A stretch of 64,000 nucleotides of DNA from Tenacibaculum discolor (GCF_003664185.1 NZ_RCCS01000006.1:310001-374000), one strand, 5' to 3'; numbered from the stretch's first letter, positions 1-9,053 are shown. Program-made: numbers and translations. Notes: generated by a model from the sequence alone, not told the origin.

Positions 1-459
1 AACGGATGTCAGTTGTTTATGGAGTTAGAATTAATTGATCCAGAACATAACGAACATGGTAAAATGCTTCATAATGAATCTAAGAAACACGAAAGTTCGT
101 TTACATCTGTAAAAGTTCAAGAAAATAATTCAGTAATGTTATCTAGTTTAGCGGGAACTGAATTAGGGGTTTGGATTTCTCATGGAGAAGGAAAATTCAA
201 TTTACCAGAAACTGAAAACAATTATAATATTGTTGCGAAGTATGGTTATGAAGGATATCCTAATAATCCAAATGGATCAGATTATAACACAGCAATGATG
301 TGCGACAAAACTGGTCGTCATTTAGTAACAATGCCACATATTGAACGTTCAACTTTCCAATGGAATTGGGCTTATTACCCACAAAACAGACAAGATGAAG
401 TTTCTCCTTGGTTAGAAGCTTTTGTAAACGCAAGAAAATGGATAGAGAATAAAAAGTAA
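1..459 (+). CDS. purL: Phosphoribosylformylglycinamidine synthase, C-terminal fragment
   Basis: This is the last 152 residues of the large single-chain FGAM synthase of purine synthesis, which uses glutamine and ATP to aminate FGAR. The window opens inside the glutamine amidotransferase domain with N-G-C-Q, the tail of the GxCNGCQ nucleophile elbow, so the nucleophilic Cys itself lies just upstream. The other two triad residues are visible in the motif MPHIER: His at 337-339 and Glu at 343-345. The frame is open from base 1 to the stop at 457-459; the 5' part of the gene is outside the window. A strong hairpin terminator follows. Identification of the domain is secure. Confidence 0.93.
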   Translation, partial: NGCQLFMELELIDPEHNEHGKMLHNESKKHESSFTSVKVQENNSVMLSSLAGTELGVWISHGEGKFNLPETENNYNIVAKYGYEGYPNNPNGSDYNTAMMCDKTGRHLVTMPHIERSTFQWNWAYYPQNRQDEVSPWLEAFVNARKWIENKK

Positions 460-487
460 GTATAAATACTATTTTATCGTATAATAT

Positions 488-522
488 AAAGCACTCTGTA
501 AACAGGGTGCTTTCTTTTTTTT
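488..522 (+). terminator. Intrinsic terminator after purL
   Basis: An 11-bp stem (AAAGCACTCTG with CAGGGTGCTTT, one G-T pair) with a TAAA loop is followed by a run of eight T. It lies 29 bases after the purL stop. Confidence 0.9.
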
Positions 523-541
523 ACAAAAGTGAACAAATGAT
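520..541 (+). repeat. Near-copy of the XRE gene operator and start region
   Basis: These 22 bases match 1101-1122, which spans the operator-like palindrome and start codon of the XRE gene, at 20 of 22 positions. Here the ATG at 537 is followed after two codons by a stop, so nothing is translated. It may be a second binding site for the regulator or a remnant of a duplicated gene start. Confidence 0.5.
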
Positions 542-1117
542 TCGTTAATTTACATTTGTTAATAAGTTGTTTTTAATTACAATTGTAATAAACTTCTTGA
601 ATTATAACTATTACAACACTATTTTATACATATAGAAGTATAATTAGCTCTTTTTAATTATCAAGCTTATAAGCTAAATAGTTTTAGAGTGATTATATAA
701 GCTGAATGCTATTTTTATACTGATTTTAAAGGATTTAAATAAAACTATGAAAAGAAGTCTACTATTTATAGGTATAAAGCATTATTATTTATTTAAAAAG
801 CATAAAACAAGCTATTAATAAGCCAAGAAAGGTATTATAATGATTATTGTTAGGTTAATTTACATTATTAAACACCCTAAAGACCTGTGTTTTAGAAATT
901 ACAATTGTAATTACGCAAATCCACTTACTATATAACATTTTCCTATACTTAACACATAAATAACTGTATTTAAGCAAGTTACATACTGTTACCTGAAGTG
1001 TTTTATGGTGTTTATTTTGGAGGAGTTGGAAAAAAATGTATTTTTTCTTGTTTACAATTATAAAACATTATATATTTACAAACGTAAACAATCCCTAATG
1101 TTTACATAAGTAAACAA
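523..1117. other. Long AT-rich leader before the XRE gene, with repeated palindromes
   Basis: About 600 bases hold no credible gene. The 14-base palindrome ATTACAATTGTAAT occurs twice, exactly, at 576-589 and 898-911. Upstream of each copy is the 12-mer GTTAATTTACAT (544-555 and 854-865). Near the 3' end lie three TTTAC-type operator candidates. The length is unusual here, since most neighbouring intergenic gaps are below 150 bases. The arrangement suggests a regulatory region, but no transcript can be assigned from sequence alone. Confidence 0.6.
1050..1115. promoter_or_regulatory. Tandem operator-like sites in front of the XRE regulator
   Basis: Three TTTAC elements start at 1051, 1075 and 1101, spaced 24 and 26 bases. 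Two are clear inverted repeats with a 4-base spacer: TTTAC-AAAC-GTAAA (1075-1088) and GTTTAC-ATAA-GTAAAC (1100-1115); the first is imperfect. The last ends two bases before the start codon at 1118. The symmetry and position fit autorepression by the HTH protein, which is an inference. Confidence 0.6.
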
Positions 1118-1543
1118 ATGATAGAAAGACTAAAACTAATATTAGATTATTACAATTTATCGGCGTCAAGTTTTGCAGATAAAATTGATGTACCAAGGTC
1201 TAGCATTTCTCACCTATTATCAGGAAGAAATAAACCGAGTCTAGATTTTATTATAAAAGTTGAAACGGCTTTTGATGAAGTTGACCTTAATTGGTTAGTA
1301 TATGGTAAAGGCTATTTTCCAAAAAATACAGAAAATCACAAAAAAGAGATAAAAATAGAGAAAAGTGAAGCTCCTTCTCTGTTTAATGAAAATCCTGTAT
1401 TTGACCAAGAACCCGAAAAAAAATCAAATACGCAATTCTCAGAGAACCCTTCAAAACAAAAAGAATCTGCCGCTTTTAGAGAAATTAAAAACATTTTGGT
1501 TTTATATGACGATGGAACCTTTGAAGATTACAAAAAAAGATAA
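1118..1543 (+). CDS. XRE-family helix-turn-helix transcriptional regulator
   Basis: A 141-residue protein with an N-terminal HTH_XRE domain at about residues 3-62: the motif SFADKIDVPRSSISHLLSGR is a classic helix-turn-helix. The rest (about 70-141) is charged, low in hydrophobic residues and probably disordered, ending in a short conserved-looking tail (LVLYDDGTFEDYKKR). Proteins of this architecture are common in Flavobacteriia, but targets are unknown. Start chosen at the ATG that directly follows the operator-like palindrome at 1100-1115. No partner gene overlaps it; a C-rich hairpin array follows immediately. Regulation by its own product is likely from the repeats upstream. Confidence 0.8.
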   Translation: MIERLKLILDYYNLSASSFADKIDVPRSSISHLLSGRNKPSLDFIIKVETAFDEVDLNWLVYGKGYFPKNTENHKKEIKIEKSEAPSLFNENPVFDQEPEKKSNTQFSENPSKQKESAAFREIKNILVLYDDGTFEDYKKR

Positions 1544-1550
1544 TAGTATA

Positions 1551-1769
1551 AATGATTCCCTAATAATCCCCTAAGAATTTAATGTGCTATAAAATTCAAA
1601 TAACCCCTCGGTATTTGTTTCCCCTTACAAACCGTTTGGATTTTATAAATCATTAATAACTAAACTCCCCTAAGACTTATTTCCCCTTTGAGTTGAGTTT
1701 AGAAATTTGTCCCCCAAGGCAAACCCCTCGTGCTTGCCCCCTTACAAGCAAACACAACCCCTTATAATA
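1551..1769 (+). other. Array of hairpins with C-rich loops (candidate structured RNA)
   Basis: About 220 bases contain nine to ten runs of three to five C on the plus strand, in a genome of roughly one third GC. Several runs sit in loops of hairpins: 1609-1634 (CGG..TTTGT / ACAAA-CCG, loop TTCCCCTT), 1660-1702 (CTAAACTC / GAGTTTAG), 1706-1723 (TTTG / CAAA, loop with CCCCC) and 1731-1750 (TGCTTG / CAAGCA, loop CCCCCTTA). CCCCTAAGA recurs at 1568-1576 and 1667-1675. A strong terminator follows at 1770. It could be the 3' UTR of the XRE mRNA or a separate small RNA. No coding potential is apparent. Confidence 0.5.
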
Positions 1770-1807
1770 AAAAAAGCCTGTATTATAAAAATAATACAGG
1801 CTTTTTT
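1770..1807. terminator. Bidirectional terminator between XRE region and fabG
   Basis: A 17-bp perfect stem (AAAAAAGCCTGTATTAT and its complement) with an AAAA loop. A-runs and T-runs on either side let it act in both directions, ending the plus-strand transcript and fabG on the minus strand. Confidence 0.9.
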
Positions 1808-1830
1808 GATTTTATTTTTCTAAATAAATT

Positions 1831-2577
1831 CTATGTTAACATTCCTCCATCAACAGATAAGGTTTGTCCTGTAATGTAAGAACTCATATCTGATGCTAAG
1901 AAAACACAAGCATTAGCAATATCTTGTGGGGTGCCTCCTCTTTTTAAAGGAATTTCATTTCTCCAACCTTCAACAACTTTTTCATCTAATTTTGCAGTCA
2001 TCTCTGTTTCAATAAAACCTGGAGCAACAACATTACTACGAATATTACGAGAACCTAATTCTAAAGCTACTGATTTAGAGAATCCTAAAATTCCTGCTTT
2101 TGAAGCTGCATAATTTGCTTGACCAGCATTTCCTTTTAATCCAACAACAGAACTCATATTAATAATTGATCCTGCACGTTGCTTCATCATTGGACGAATT
2201 ACTGCTTTTGTTAAATTGAAAACCGATTTTAAATTTACTTCAATTACTTTATCAAAATCATCTTCAGAAATACGCATTAACAAATTATCTTTTGTAATAC
2301 CTGCATTGTTTACCAACACATCAATAGTTCCGAATTCTGCTAAAACATTTTTTGCTAACTCTTGAGCTGCATCAAACTCTGCTGCATTAGATTGATATCC
2401 TTTAGCGTTTACTCCTAATTCTTTCAATTCATTTTCTAAAGCAGTTGCTGCCTCAACAGAAGAGTTATACGTAAATGCAACATTACATCCTTGGTTTGCA
2501 AACTCTAATGCAATTCCTCTACCAATTCCTCTGGTAGCTCCTGTAATAATTGCTGTTTTATTTTCTAAAAGTTTCAT
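1831..2577 (-). CDS. fabG: 3-oxoacyl-[acyl-carrier-protein] reductase
   Basis: FabG reduces 3-oxoacyl-ACP with NADPH in fatty acid elongation in the cytoplasm. The 248-residue length is standard for the family. The cofactor motif TGATRGIG is at residues 12-19, NNAG at 90-93, and the catalytic residues Ser143, Tyr156 and Lys160 are in place; the C-terminal GQTLSVDGGM is typical of FabG and not of other short-chain dehydrogenases. It stands alone between two terminators, so it is probably a single-gene transcript. Another SDR could be confused with it, but the tail and overall match favour FabG. Confidence 0.93.
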   Translation of the reverse strand: MKLLENKTAIITGATRGIGRGIALEFANQGCNVAFTYNSSVEAATALENELKELGVNAKGYQSNAAEFDAAQELAKNVLAEFGTIDVLVNNAGITKDNLLMRISEDDFDKVIEVNLKSVFNLTKAVIRPMMKQRAGSIINMSSVVGLKGNAGQANYAASKAGILGFSKSVALELGSRNIRSNVVAPGFIETEMTAKLDEKVVEGWRNEIPLKRGGTPQDIANACVFLASDMSSYITGQTLSVDGGMLT

Positions 2578-2611
2578 TTATTAGTTGTTTTAATAGGTCA
2601 AATATAAAAAG

Positions 2612-2647
2612 AAAATCCTGCTAAAGATTATTTTTTAGCAGGATTTT
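2612..2647 (-). terminator. Terminator after the M16 peptidase gene
   Basis: A 14-bp perfect stem (AAAATCCTGCTAAA and its complement, 8-base loop). On the minus strand it is followed by a U-rich tract, and it sits 24 bases beyond the peptidase stop. Confidence 0.85.
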
Positions 2648-2670
2648 AAATAGATTAAAATTTATCTTTT

Positions 2671-5640
2671 TTAAGATTTTATTTTCTTCTCATTTACATA
2701 ATTAAATAAGTAGTCTACATCTAACTCCTTTATTTTACCTAATTTTTGTAATGACTTAAAATCTAAATCTTTTTTATTACCAATCACCATTACGTTGTAA
2801 GACTCTCCTTTTACATTTTTATCAAAAAATGCTTTTAAATCTTCTATAGTCATACCTTTAATAGTATTGTACATTTCCTCTCTATTATCATTATCAATTC
2901 CTAACTTTTTTAACCTTTCATACGACCAAAAGATGTTAGACTTTGTAATTCTTTGAGCGGCTATTTTCTTTAATGTAGCTTCTTTAGCTGCATTAAATTG
3001 CTTTTCTGCTTCTGGCATGTTATTCATTAAATCCATCATAGCATCTACCGCTTGTTCTAACTTATTTGCTTGCGTACCAACATAAGCCATTACATAGTTA
3101 GGATCTTCTTTTTTTCTGGCGCTTCTATAAGCTGCAAATGCAGAATAAGCCAACGATTTAGATTCTCTAATTTCTTGGAAAACGATTGATGATAACCCAC
3201 TTCCGAAGTATGTGTTAAATAATGTTGAAGCTGCTAAGTTTTCTGGTTTAAATGGTTCTCCTTTAGCTAAAAACAACATTTCAGTTTGTACCATATCATA
3301 ATCAGTATAAAAAACATTTCCACCAGTTTCAGTTTCAGCATATTCTTTTGCAGCGGGGTAGTCTTTTAACTCTCCTAAAATTTTATGATGATTGTTTAAC
3401 GCAACAACTACAGCATCTATATCTTTACCATAATAGAAAATGCGTTGCTTATAATTTTTCATTCCTTTTACAATGTTTACAAGCTCTTCTGGATTGATGG
3501 CTTTTAACTCATCAATTTGCATAATATCTCTTAAACGAGAGTTTTCTCCATATTTTCCATAGCTATATAAACCATTCCATAGAATATTGCCTTTTTGAGT
3601 TTTTCCGTCTTGACGACCTTTGTAGATTTTTTCTACATACTTATCATAAGCTTCTTGATCTGCTTTAGCATTTTCCCACAAATGTTCTAACAATTCTAAA
3701 CCTTTAGGTAAATTTTCTTTCAATCCACGTAAACCTACGTAAGTTTTATCATCTTGAGCGCTTACATAATAATCTACTCCTAACTTGTAAAACTCTTTTT
3801 TAATTTCTTCAGCAGAATATTTATCTGTACCTATATATTCTAGGTATCCAGCAGCAAGACTTAATTTTTTATCATTGTCTTTACCCATATCGAAAATGAT
3901 GTTCAAGTCGAATAAGTCATTCTTTTCGTTTAAAACATAAGAAACTTTAATATCATTTGCCATTTTAGTTTCTTTTATAGCTGTTTTATAATCGATAAAC
4001 TTTGGTTGTAATGGAGCTGATTCAATTTTATTGAACTCCTTTAAAAACTCTGAACTTTTATCCCTGTTCAAGTTTACTGGAGTAATTCCTGGATTTTGAA
4101 CTTTTACAATATTTTTATCTTCTCCTTTACGTTTATAAGTTACAACATAGTTATTCTGATAAAATTTGTTAGCAAAATCTACTAATTCTTGCTTTGAAAC
4201 CTTTTTTAAATCATCTAAAAACTTCACCTTATCAGACCAATCTTCATGATGAATAAATGCATTAAAATAAGCGCTAGCTAAAGCTGTATTATTTTCATAT
4301 TGACGAGTTTGACTTAATTTTAAATCATTTACAACAGCGTCAATCATCCAATCTTCAAACTCTCCTTTCTTTAATTTTTCAATTTGCTCTAATATTAAGT
4401 CTTTAACTTCATCCAAAGTTTGACCTGATTTAGGGTTTCCTGTAAAAGAATGGTAACCATAATCATTTAAAAATGTCGGAGAACAACTAGCTCTTTGTAC
4501 TGCTTGCTTTTGATTTAAATTTAAATCTAATAAACCAGCATTACCATTAGCCATAATCATATCACAAAGTGTAACAAACTTTTCTTCTTCAGTATTTACA
4601 CCTTTAGATCTATAAGCTATAGAAATTGATTCAGAAGTTGGACCAAAAACTTCTTTAATAATTGGTTGCGAAATTGACTCTTCTTCTGGTAAAATTGGGT
4701 GTGTTAATTCTTTCTTTTCAAATTTTCCAAAAGTCTCTTTTACTTTTTTAATAGTAGCATCAAAATCTAAATCCCCTACCAATACTATCGCCATATTATT
4801 GGGTACATAATATTTATCAAAATAATTATGAATATCTACCATTGAAGGATTCTTTAAATGTTGACCTGTACCAATAGTAGTCTGTTGTCCGTAAGGATGA
4901 TTAGGGAATAATCCATCTAACATTGCCGCATAAAGTTTTCTAAAGTCATTATCTTGACCTCTGTTAAATTCTTCAAAAACAGCTTCTAACTCCGTATGAA
5001 ATAAACGCAATACTAATGTACTGAAACGTTCAGCTTCTAAATCTAACCACTTATTTAACTCATTTGCAGGAATTTTGTTTTTATAAACAGTCTCTTCAAA
5101 CCACGTGTGAGCATTTGTACCTGTAGCTCCTAATGAAGCAGTCATTTTATCATACTCATTAGCTACAGAATAGTTAGATGCTTCTAAGGAAACTTTATCT
5201 ATTTCTTTATAAATAGCTAATTTTTTAGCTGGATCTTCCTCTGTTCTATGTTGTTCGTATAAATCGGAAATCTTTGTTAAGTATTCTTTTTCTTTTTCCC
5301 AATCAACTGTCCCTATTTTATGAGTTCCTTTAAACACCATATGTTCTAGATAGTGAGCCAAACCTGTTGATTCTTTTGGATCATAATTTGAACCAGCTCT
5401 AACCGCTATATATGTTTGAATTTTAGGTTCATCTGTATTCTTACTTAAATACACTTTAAGTCCATTTTCTAATGTATATAAGCGTAAGCCTGTTGGGTCA
5501 TTGGTTACGGTTTCATAACTGAAACCATTCACATCTTTGTGTTGTTCTGTCTTTACCTCTTTTTCCGAAGTTGTTGTTTGCTTACAACTTATATAAGTTA
5601 TAAGCAACATGCTAATACATAGCAATTTAATTGTTTTCAT
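2671..5640 (-). CDS. M16 family zinc metallopeptidase, lipoprotein
   Basis: A 989-residue two-lobed insulinase-type peptidase of the cell envelope. The N-terminus is a lipoprotein signal with Cys19 as the acylated residue. The inverted zinc motif HYLEH (His96, Glu99, His100) carries the active site, and a downstream acidic stretch (ELEAVFEEF) supplies the third ligand; the second M16 lobe occupies about the last 400 residues and lacks the motif, as usual. No acidic export signal follows the Cys, so a periplasm-facing location is more likely than the surface. It is flanked by its own terminator and the sucD terminator, so transcribed singly. Substrates are unknown; peptide degradation is the family role. 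Confidence 0.9.
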   Translation of the reverse strand: MKTIKLLCISMLLITYISCKQTTTSEKEVKTEQHKDVNGFSYETVTNDPTGLRLYTLENGLKVYLSKNTDEPKIQTYIAVRAGSNYDPKESTGLAHYLEHMVFKGTHKIGTVDWEKEKEYLTKISDLYEQHRTEEDPAKKLAIYKEIDKVSLEASNYSVANEYDKMTASLGATGTNAHTWFEETVYKNKIPANELNKWLDLEAERFSTLVLRLFHTELEAVFEEFNRGQDNDFRKLYAAMLDGLFPNHPYGQQTTIGTGQHLKNPSMVDIHNYFDKYYVPNNMAIVLVGDLDFDATIKKVKETFGKFEKKELTHPILPEEESISQPIIKEVFGPTSESISIAYRSKGVNTEEEKFVTLCDMIMANGNAGLLDLNLNQKQAVQRASCSPTFLNDYGYHSFTGNPKSGQTLDEVKDLILEQIEKLKKGEFEDWMIDAVVNDLKLSQTRQYENNTALASAYFNAFIHHEDWSDKVKFLDDLKKVSKQELVDFANKFYQNNYVVTYKRKGEDKNIVKVQNPGITPVNLNRDKSSEFLKEFNKIESAPLQPKFIDYKTAIKETKMANDIKVSYVLNEKNDLFDLNIIFDMGKDNDKKLSLAAGYLEYIGTDKYSAEEIKKEFYKLGVDYYVSAQDDKTYVGLRGLKENLPKGLELLEHLWENAKADQEAYDKYVEKIYKGRQDGKTQKGNILWNGLYSYGKYGENSRLRDIMQIDELKAINPEELVNIVKGMKNYKQRIFYYGKDIDAVVVALNNHHKILGELKDYPAAKEYAETETGGNVFYTDYDMVQTEMLFLAKGEPFKPENLAASTLFNTYFGSGLSSIVFQEIRESKSLAYSAFAAYRSARKKEDPNYVMAYVGTQANKLEQAVDAMMDLMNNMPEAEKQFNAAKEATLKKIAAQRITKSNIFWSYERLKKLGIDNDNREEMYNTIKGMTIEDLKAFFDKNVKGESYNVMVIGNKKDLDFKSLQKLGKIKELDVDYLFNYVNEKKIKS

Positions 5641-5665
5641 AAATAATTTAGTTTTGATTAAAATA

Positions 5666-5699
5666 AAAATCCATCGAATTTACAAATTCGATGGATTTT
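5666..5699 (-). terminator. Terminator after sucD
   Basis: A 15-bp perfect stem (AAAATCCATCGAATT and its complement) with a 4-base loop, followed on the minus strand by TTTTTATTTT-like sequence. Confidence 0.88.
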
Positions 5700-5748
5700 A
5701 CAATAAAATAATATGTAATTTTAACAGTTAATGCTAAAATATTTTTCT

Positions 5749-6621
5749 TTATGCTAAAACTTTAGCTACCATTTCTCCAATTTTAGCAGGAGATTCTACA
5801 ACGTGTACTCCATTTTCCGCTAAAATTTTCATTTTTGCTTGAGCTGTATCATCAGCACCACCGACGATAGCACCTGCATGTCCCATTGTTCTACCAGCTG
5901 GTGCAGTTTGTCCTGCGATAAAACCAACAACTGGTTTTCTATTTCCATCAGCTTTAATCCAACGAGCAGCTTCAGCTTCTAAGTTACCTCCAATTTCACC
6001 AATCATTACGATTGCTTCAGTTTCGTCATCATTCATTAATAACTCAACAGCTTCTTTTGTCGTAGTTCCTATAATTGGATCTCCACCAATACCAATAGCT
6101 GTAGTAATTCCGTAACCTTGTTTTACAACTTGATCAGCAGCTTCATAAGTTAAAGTTCCCGATTTAGAAACAATACCTACTTTACCTTTTTTAAAGATAA
6201 ATCCTGGCATAATTCCTACTTTTGCCTCTTCAGGAGTAATTACACCTGGACAGTTAGGACCTACTAAAGTACAATCTAACTGATCGATATATGCTTTTAC
6301 TTTTACCATATCAGCTGTAGGAATTCCTTCGGTAATACAAATAATTACTTTAATTCCAGCTTCAGCAGCTTCCATAATAGCGTCAGCAGCAAATGCTGGT
6401 GGCACAAAAATAATTGAAGTATCAGCTCCTGCTTTTTGCACAGCTTCATCAACTGTATTAAAAACTGGTTTACCTAAATGCTCTTGACCTCCTTTACCTG
6501 GTGTAACACCTCCAACTACGTTTGTTCCGTAATCGATCATTTGACCAGCGTGGAAAGTACCTTCGCTTCCTGTAAAACCTTGAACTATAATTTTTGAATC
6601 TTTATTTACTAAAACACTCAT
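5749..6621 (-). CDS. sucD: Succinyl-CoA synthetase (ADP-forming) alpha subunit
   Basis: SucD forms with SucB the TCA-cycle enzyme that converts succinyl-CoA to succinate with nucleotide triphosphate formation. The 290-residue length is normal. The CoA-binding Rossmann part begins with [15 protein letters not shown], and the phosphorylated histidine is His248 in [11 protein letters not shown]. The beta-subunit gene is not adjacent, as is often so in Flavobacteriia. The gene ends the minus-strand series that begins with the HD-domain gene; it is 74 bases after the lpxD-like gene and followed by a terminator. Confidence 0.96.
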   Translation of the reverse strand: MSVLVNKDSKIIVQGFTGSEGTFHAGQMIDYGTNVVGGVTPGKGGQEHLGKPVFNTVDEAVQKAGADTSIIFVPPAFAADAIMEAAEAGIKVIICITEGIPTADMVKVKAYIDQLDCTLVGPNCPGVITPEEAKVGIMPGFIFKKGKVGIVSKSGTLTYEAADQVVKQGYGITTAIGIGGDPIIGTTTKEAVELLMNDDETEAIVMIGEIGGNLEAEAARWIKADGNRKPVVGFIAGQTAPAGRTMGHAGAIVGGADDTAQAKMKILAENGVHVVESPAKIGEMVAKVLA

Positions 6622-6695
6622 TGGTTTGCTTTTTATTATTTTTTTAAGACAGACAAAAATAACTTTTTAATTGTGTTTTCACAATTAATTTTAGG

Positions 6696-7616
6696 TTACT
6701 TTTTTTCTTTATTTGTTGCATTTTTTAAATAGATGACTTCCCTTAGTGTTTGACGGTACTCGCGCTGTGGAGTTCCATAATACACTCCTTTTTTAAGAGA
6801 TTTCGACACCCCTGTTTGCGCCATCAAAACAGTTCCCTTTTCAATTGTCAACCCACTAATAATACCTACTTGTCCCCAAATTGTCACTTCATCTTCAATA
6901 ACAGTACATCCAGCAATACCTGTTTGTGCAGCTATTAAACATTTTTTACCTATCACAGTATCATGTCCTATATGAACTTGATTATCAATTTTAGAACCTT
7001 CTCCTATTAATGTATCTCCAGTTACACCTCTATCAATAGTACATGAAGCTCCTAAATCTACATTATCTTCAAGTACTACTCTACCTCCAGATATTAATTT
7101 ATCAAAGCCTTCAGGTCTATTTTTATAATAGAAAGCATCTGCTCCTAAAACGGTATTGGCGTGGATTGTTACATTATCTCCTATTATACAATTATTGTTA
7201 ATTGACACATTTGCATGAATTAAACAATTTTTACCAATTCTTACATTCTCTCCAATGAAAACATTTGGCTGTATAACAGTTTCTTCACCTATAATTGCTG
7301 ATTCAGCAATACTACTTTTTGAAGCTATAAAAGGGTTAAAGTGCTTGGTTATTTTATTAAAATCTCTAAAAGGATCATCAGAAATTAATAATGATTTTCC
7401 TTCAGGACAATCTACTTTTTTATTTATTAATATAGTAGTAGCTGCTGAGTTTAAAGCCTTATCATAGTATTTTGAATGATCTACAAAAACAATATCTCCC
7501 TTTTCTACCACGTGAATTTCATTAATTCCTGTTATAGGAAAACCACTTTCTCCTACAAATTCAATATTTAATAACCCTGCTATTTGTTCTAGGGTTTGAG
7601 GTTGTTTAAACTTCAT
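6696..7616 (-). CDS. LpxD-like left-handed beta-helix acyltransferase (second copy)
   Basis: A 306-residue protein with an N-terminal LpxD-type domain (about 1-95) and hexapeptide repeats forming a left-handed beta-helix (about 100-285). It resembles UDP-3-O-acylglucosamine N-acyltransferase, but a full LpxD is encoded 3 kb away at 10438-11478. The motif around [10 protein letters not shown] keeps the catalytic-type His region. It may acylate another sugar or be a specialised lipid A acyltransferase; the substrate cannot be read from sequence. It lies after efp, separated by a hairpin terminator, and 74 bases before sucD. Confidence 0.8.
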   Translation of the reverse strand: MKFKQPQTLEQIAGLLNIEFVGESGFPITGINEIHVVEKGDIVFVDHSKYYDKALNSAATTILINKKVDCPEGKSLLISDDPFRDFNKITKHFNPFIASKSSIAESAIIGEETVIQPNVFIGENVRIGKNCLIHANVSINNNCIIGDNVTIHANTVLGADAFYYKNRPEGFDKLISGGRVVLEDNVDLGASCTIDRGVTGDTLIGEGSKIDNQVHIGHDTVIGKKCLIAAQTGIAGCTVIEDEVTIWGQVGIISGLTIEKGTVLMAQTGVSKSLKKGVYYGTPQREYRQTLREVIYLKNATNKEKK

Positions 7617-7628
7617 CTTTAAAAAGAA

Positions 7629-7648
7629 ATTCCCGCCAAAGCGGGAAT
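7629..7648 (-). terminator. Hairpin between efp and the lpxD-like gene
   Basis: A GC-rich 8-bp stem (ATTCCCGC / GCGGGAAT, CAAA loop) followed on the minus strand by TTCTTTTT. It sits in the 39-base gap, so it may reduce read-through from efp into the lpxD-like gene. Confidence 0.7.
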
Positions 7649-7655
7649 ATTAAAT

Positions 7656-8222
7656 TTATTCTTTGATACGCTCTGTATATGCGCCTTTTTCAGTATCTAT
7701 CTTTATTTTGTCTCCTTCGTTAATGAATAAAGGTACATTAATTCTTGCTCCAGTTTCAACAGTTGCTGGTTTTGTAGCATTTGTCGCCGTGTTCCCTTTT
7801 ACACCTGGCTCAGTATGAGTAACTTCTAAAATAACATGTGAAGGCATTTCTACAGATAGTGGCATTCCGTCTTCTGTATTTATTAAAACAGTAACTACTT
7901 CACCTTCTTTCATTAAATCTGGTGCATCTAATACTGATTTTTGAAGTGTAATTTGGTTATAATCTTCAGTATTCATAAAGTGGTATAAATCTCCTTCAGG
8001 ATATAAGTACTGAAATTTATGTGTTTCTACACGAACGTCGTCAATTTTATGACCTGCAGAGAAAGTATTATCTATCACTTTTCCTGATGTAACACTTTTA
8101 AGTTTTGTACGGACGAAAGCTGGTCCTTTTCCTGGTTTTACATGTAAAAACTCAATGATTTTAAATATATCGTGATTATATTTTATACATAATCCTTTTT
8201 TAATATCTGATGTTGATGCCAT
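7656..8222 (-). CDS. efp: Translation elongation factor P
   Basis: EF-P binds stalled ribosomes and speeds peptide bond formation at polyproline stretches. The 188-residue size is usual, with the KOW-like N-terminal domain and two OB domains. The tip loop reads VKPGKGPAF with Lys32 as the position that is modified in other bacteria; which modification applies here cannot be told, and no EpmA or YmfI-type gene is in the window. It lies 44 bases downstream of lpxA in the lipid A series, an arrangement that I recall as common in Bacteroidota. Confidence 0.96.
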   Translation of the reverse strand: MASTSDIKKGLCIKYNHDIFKIIEFLHVKPGKGPAFVRTKLKSVTSGKVIDNTFSAGHKIDDVRVETHKFQYLYPEGDLYHFMNTEDYNQITLQKSVLDAPDLMKEGEVVTVLINTEDGMPLSVEMPSHVILEVTHTEPGVKGNTATNATKPATVETGARINVPLFINEGDKIKIDTEKGAYTERIKE

Positions 8223-8266
8223 TTATTTGATCTTTATTGTTGCTCTTATAAGTGCAATTTTACTAA

Positions 8267-9052
8267 TTAATTTGCTTTAAAATATCCTTTCATGATTCCG
8301 CGATGCGAATCTTTTATAAACTGAATAATTTCATCTCTTTCTGAGGTTGCTTCCATTTCAGCTTCAATGATATCAATCGCTTGAGAATTATTATAATTCT
8401 TTTGAAATAAAATACGATAAACATCTTGAATTTCTCTAATCTTTTCAGTTGTAAAACCTCTTCTTCTCAACCCTACAGAGTTAATTCCTACATATGATAA
8501 AGGCTCTCTTGCTGCTTTTACAAATGGAGGTACATCTTTTCGTACCAAAGATCCACCTGTTACAAAAGCATGATTTCCTACTGAAGCAAATTGATGTACT
8601 GCTACCATACCTGCAAGTACTACATTATCCCCTACAGTTACGTGACCTGCTAAAGTTGAATTATTTGAAAAAATACAGTTATCTCCCACTCTACAATCGT
8701 GCGCAATATGACAATATGCCATGATTAAACAATTGTCTCCAATAACTGTTTTCATTCTATCTGAAGTTCCTCTGTTAATGGTTACACACTCTCTTATAGT
8801 AACATTGTCTCCTATTTCTACAGTCGTATCCTCATCATTATATTTTAAGTCTTGAGGAATTGCTGAAATAACAGCCCCTGGGAAAATTCGACAATTTTTA
8901 CCGATGCGCGCACCTTCCATAATAGTTACATTAGAGCCTATCCAAGTTCCTGAACCTATTTCTACATTTGCATGAATAGTTGTAAAAGGTTCAATAACTA
9001 CATTTCTAGCTATTTTTGCTTGAGGGTGTACGTACGCAAGTGGTTGATTCAT
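8267..9052 (-). CDS. lpxA: Acyl-ACP--UDP-N-acetylglucosamine O-acyltransferase
   Basis: LpxA transfers a 3-hydroxyacyl chain from ACP to UDP-GlcNAc, the first step of lipid A synthesis. The 261 residues match the family. Hexapeptide repeats form the beta-helix (about 5-190), the catalytic base is His118 in CHIAHDC, and the C-terminal helical domain follows. The gene starts one base after the stop of lpxC/fabZ, which implies translational coupling in an lpxD-lpxC/fabZ-lpxA operon. Confidence 0.96.
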   Translation of the reverse strand: MNQPLAYVHPQAKIARNVVIEPFTTIHANVEIGSGTWIGSNVTIMEGARIGKNCRIFPGAVISAIPQDLKYNDEDTTVEIGDNVTIRECVTINRGTSDRMKTVIGDNCLIMAYCHIAHDCRVGDNCIFSNNSTLAGHVTVGDNVVLAGMVAVHQFASVGNHAFVTGGSLVRKDVPPFVKAAREPLSYVGINSVGLRRRGFTTEKIREIQDVYRILFQKNYNNSQAIDIIEAEMEATSERDEIIQFIKDSHRGIMKGYFKAN

Positions 9053-9053
9053 A

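Noticed and set aside
1551..1769. Type III toxin-antitoxin RNA repeats or a G-quadruplex region
   Set aside because: The hairpins are not uniform tandem repeats, no small toxin gene follows in the same direction, and the gaps between C-runs are too long for a standard quadruplex on the other strand.
2671..5640. Surface-exposed protease by lipoprotein export signal
   Set aside because: The residues after the lipid-bearing Cys (KQTTTSEKE) lack the acidic stretch seen in the BtuG-like protein.
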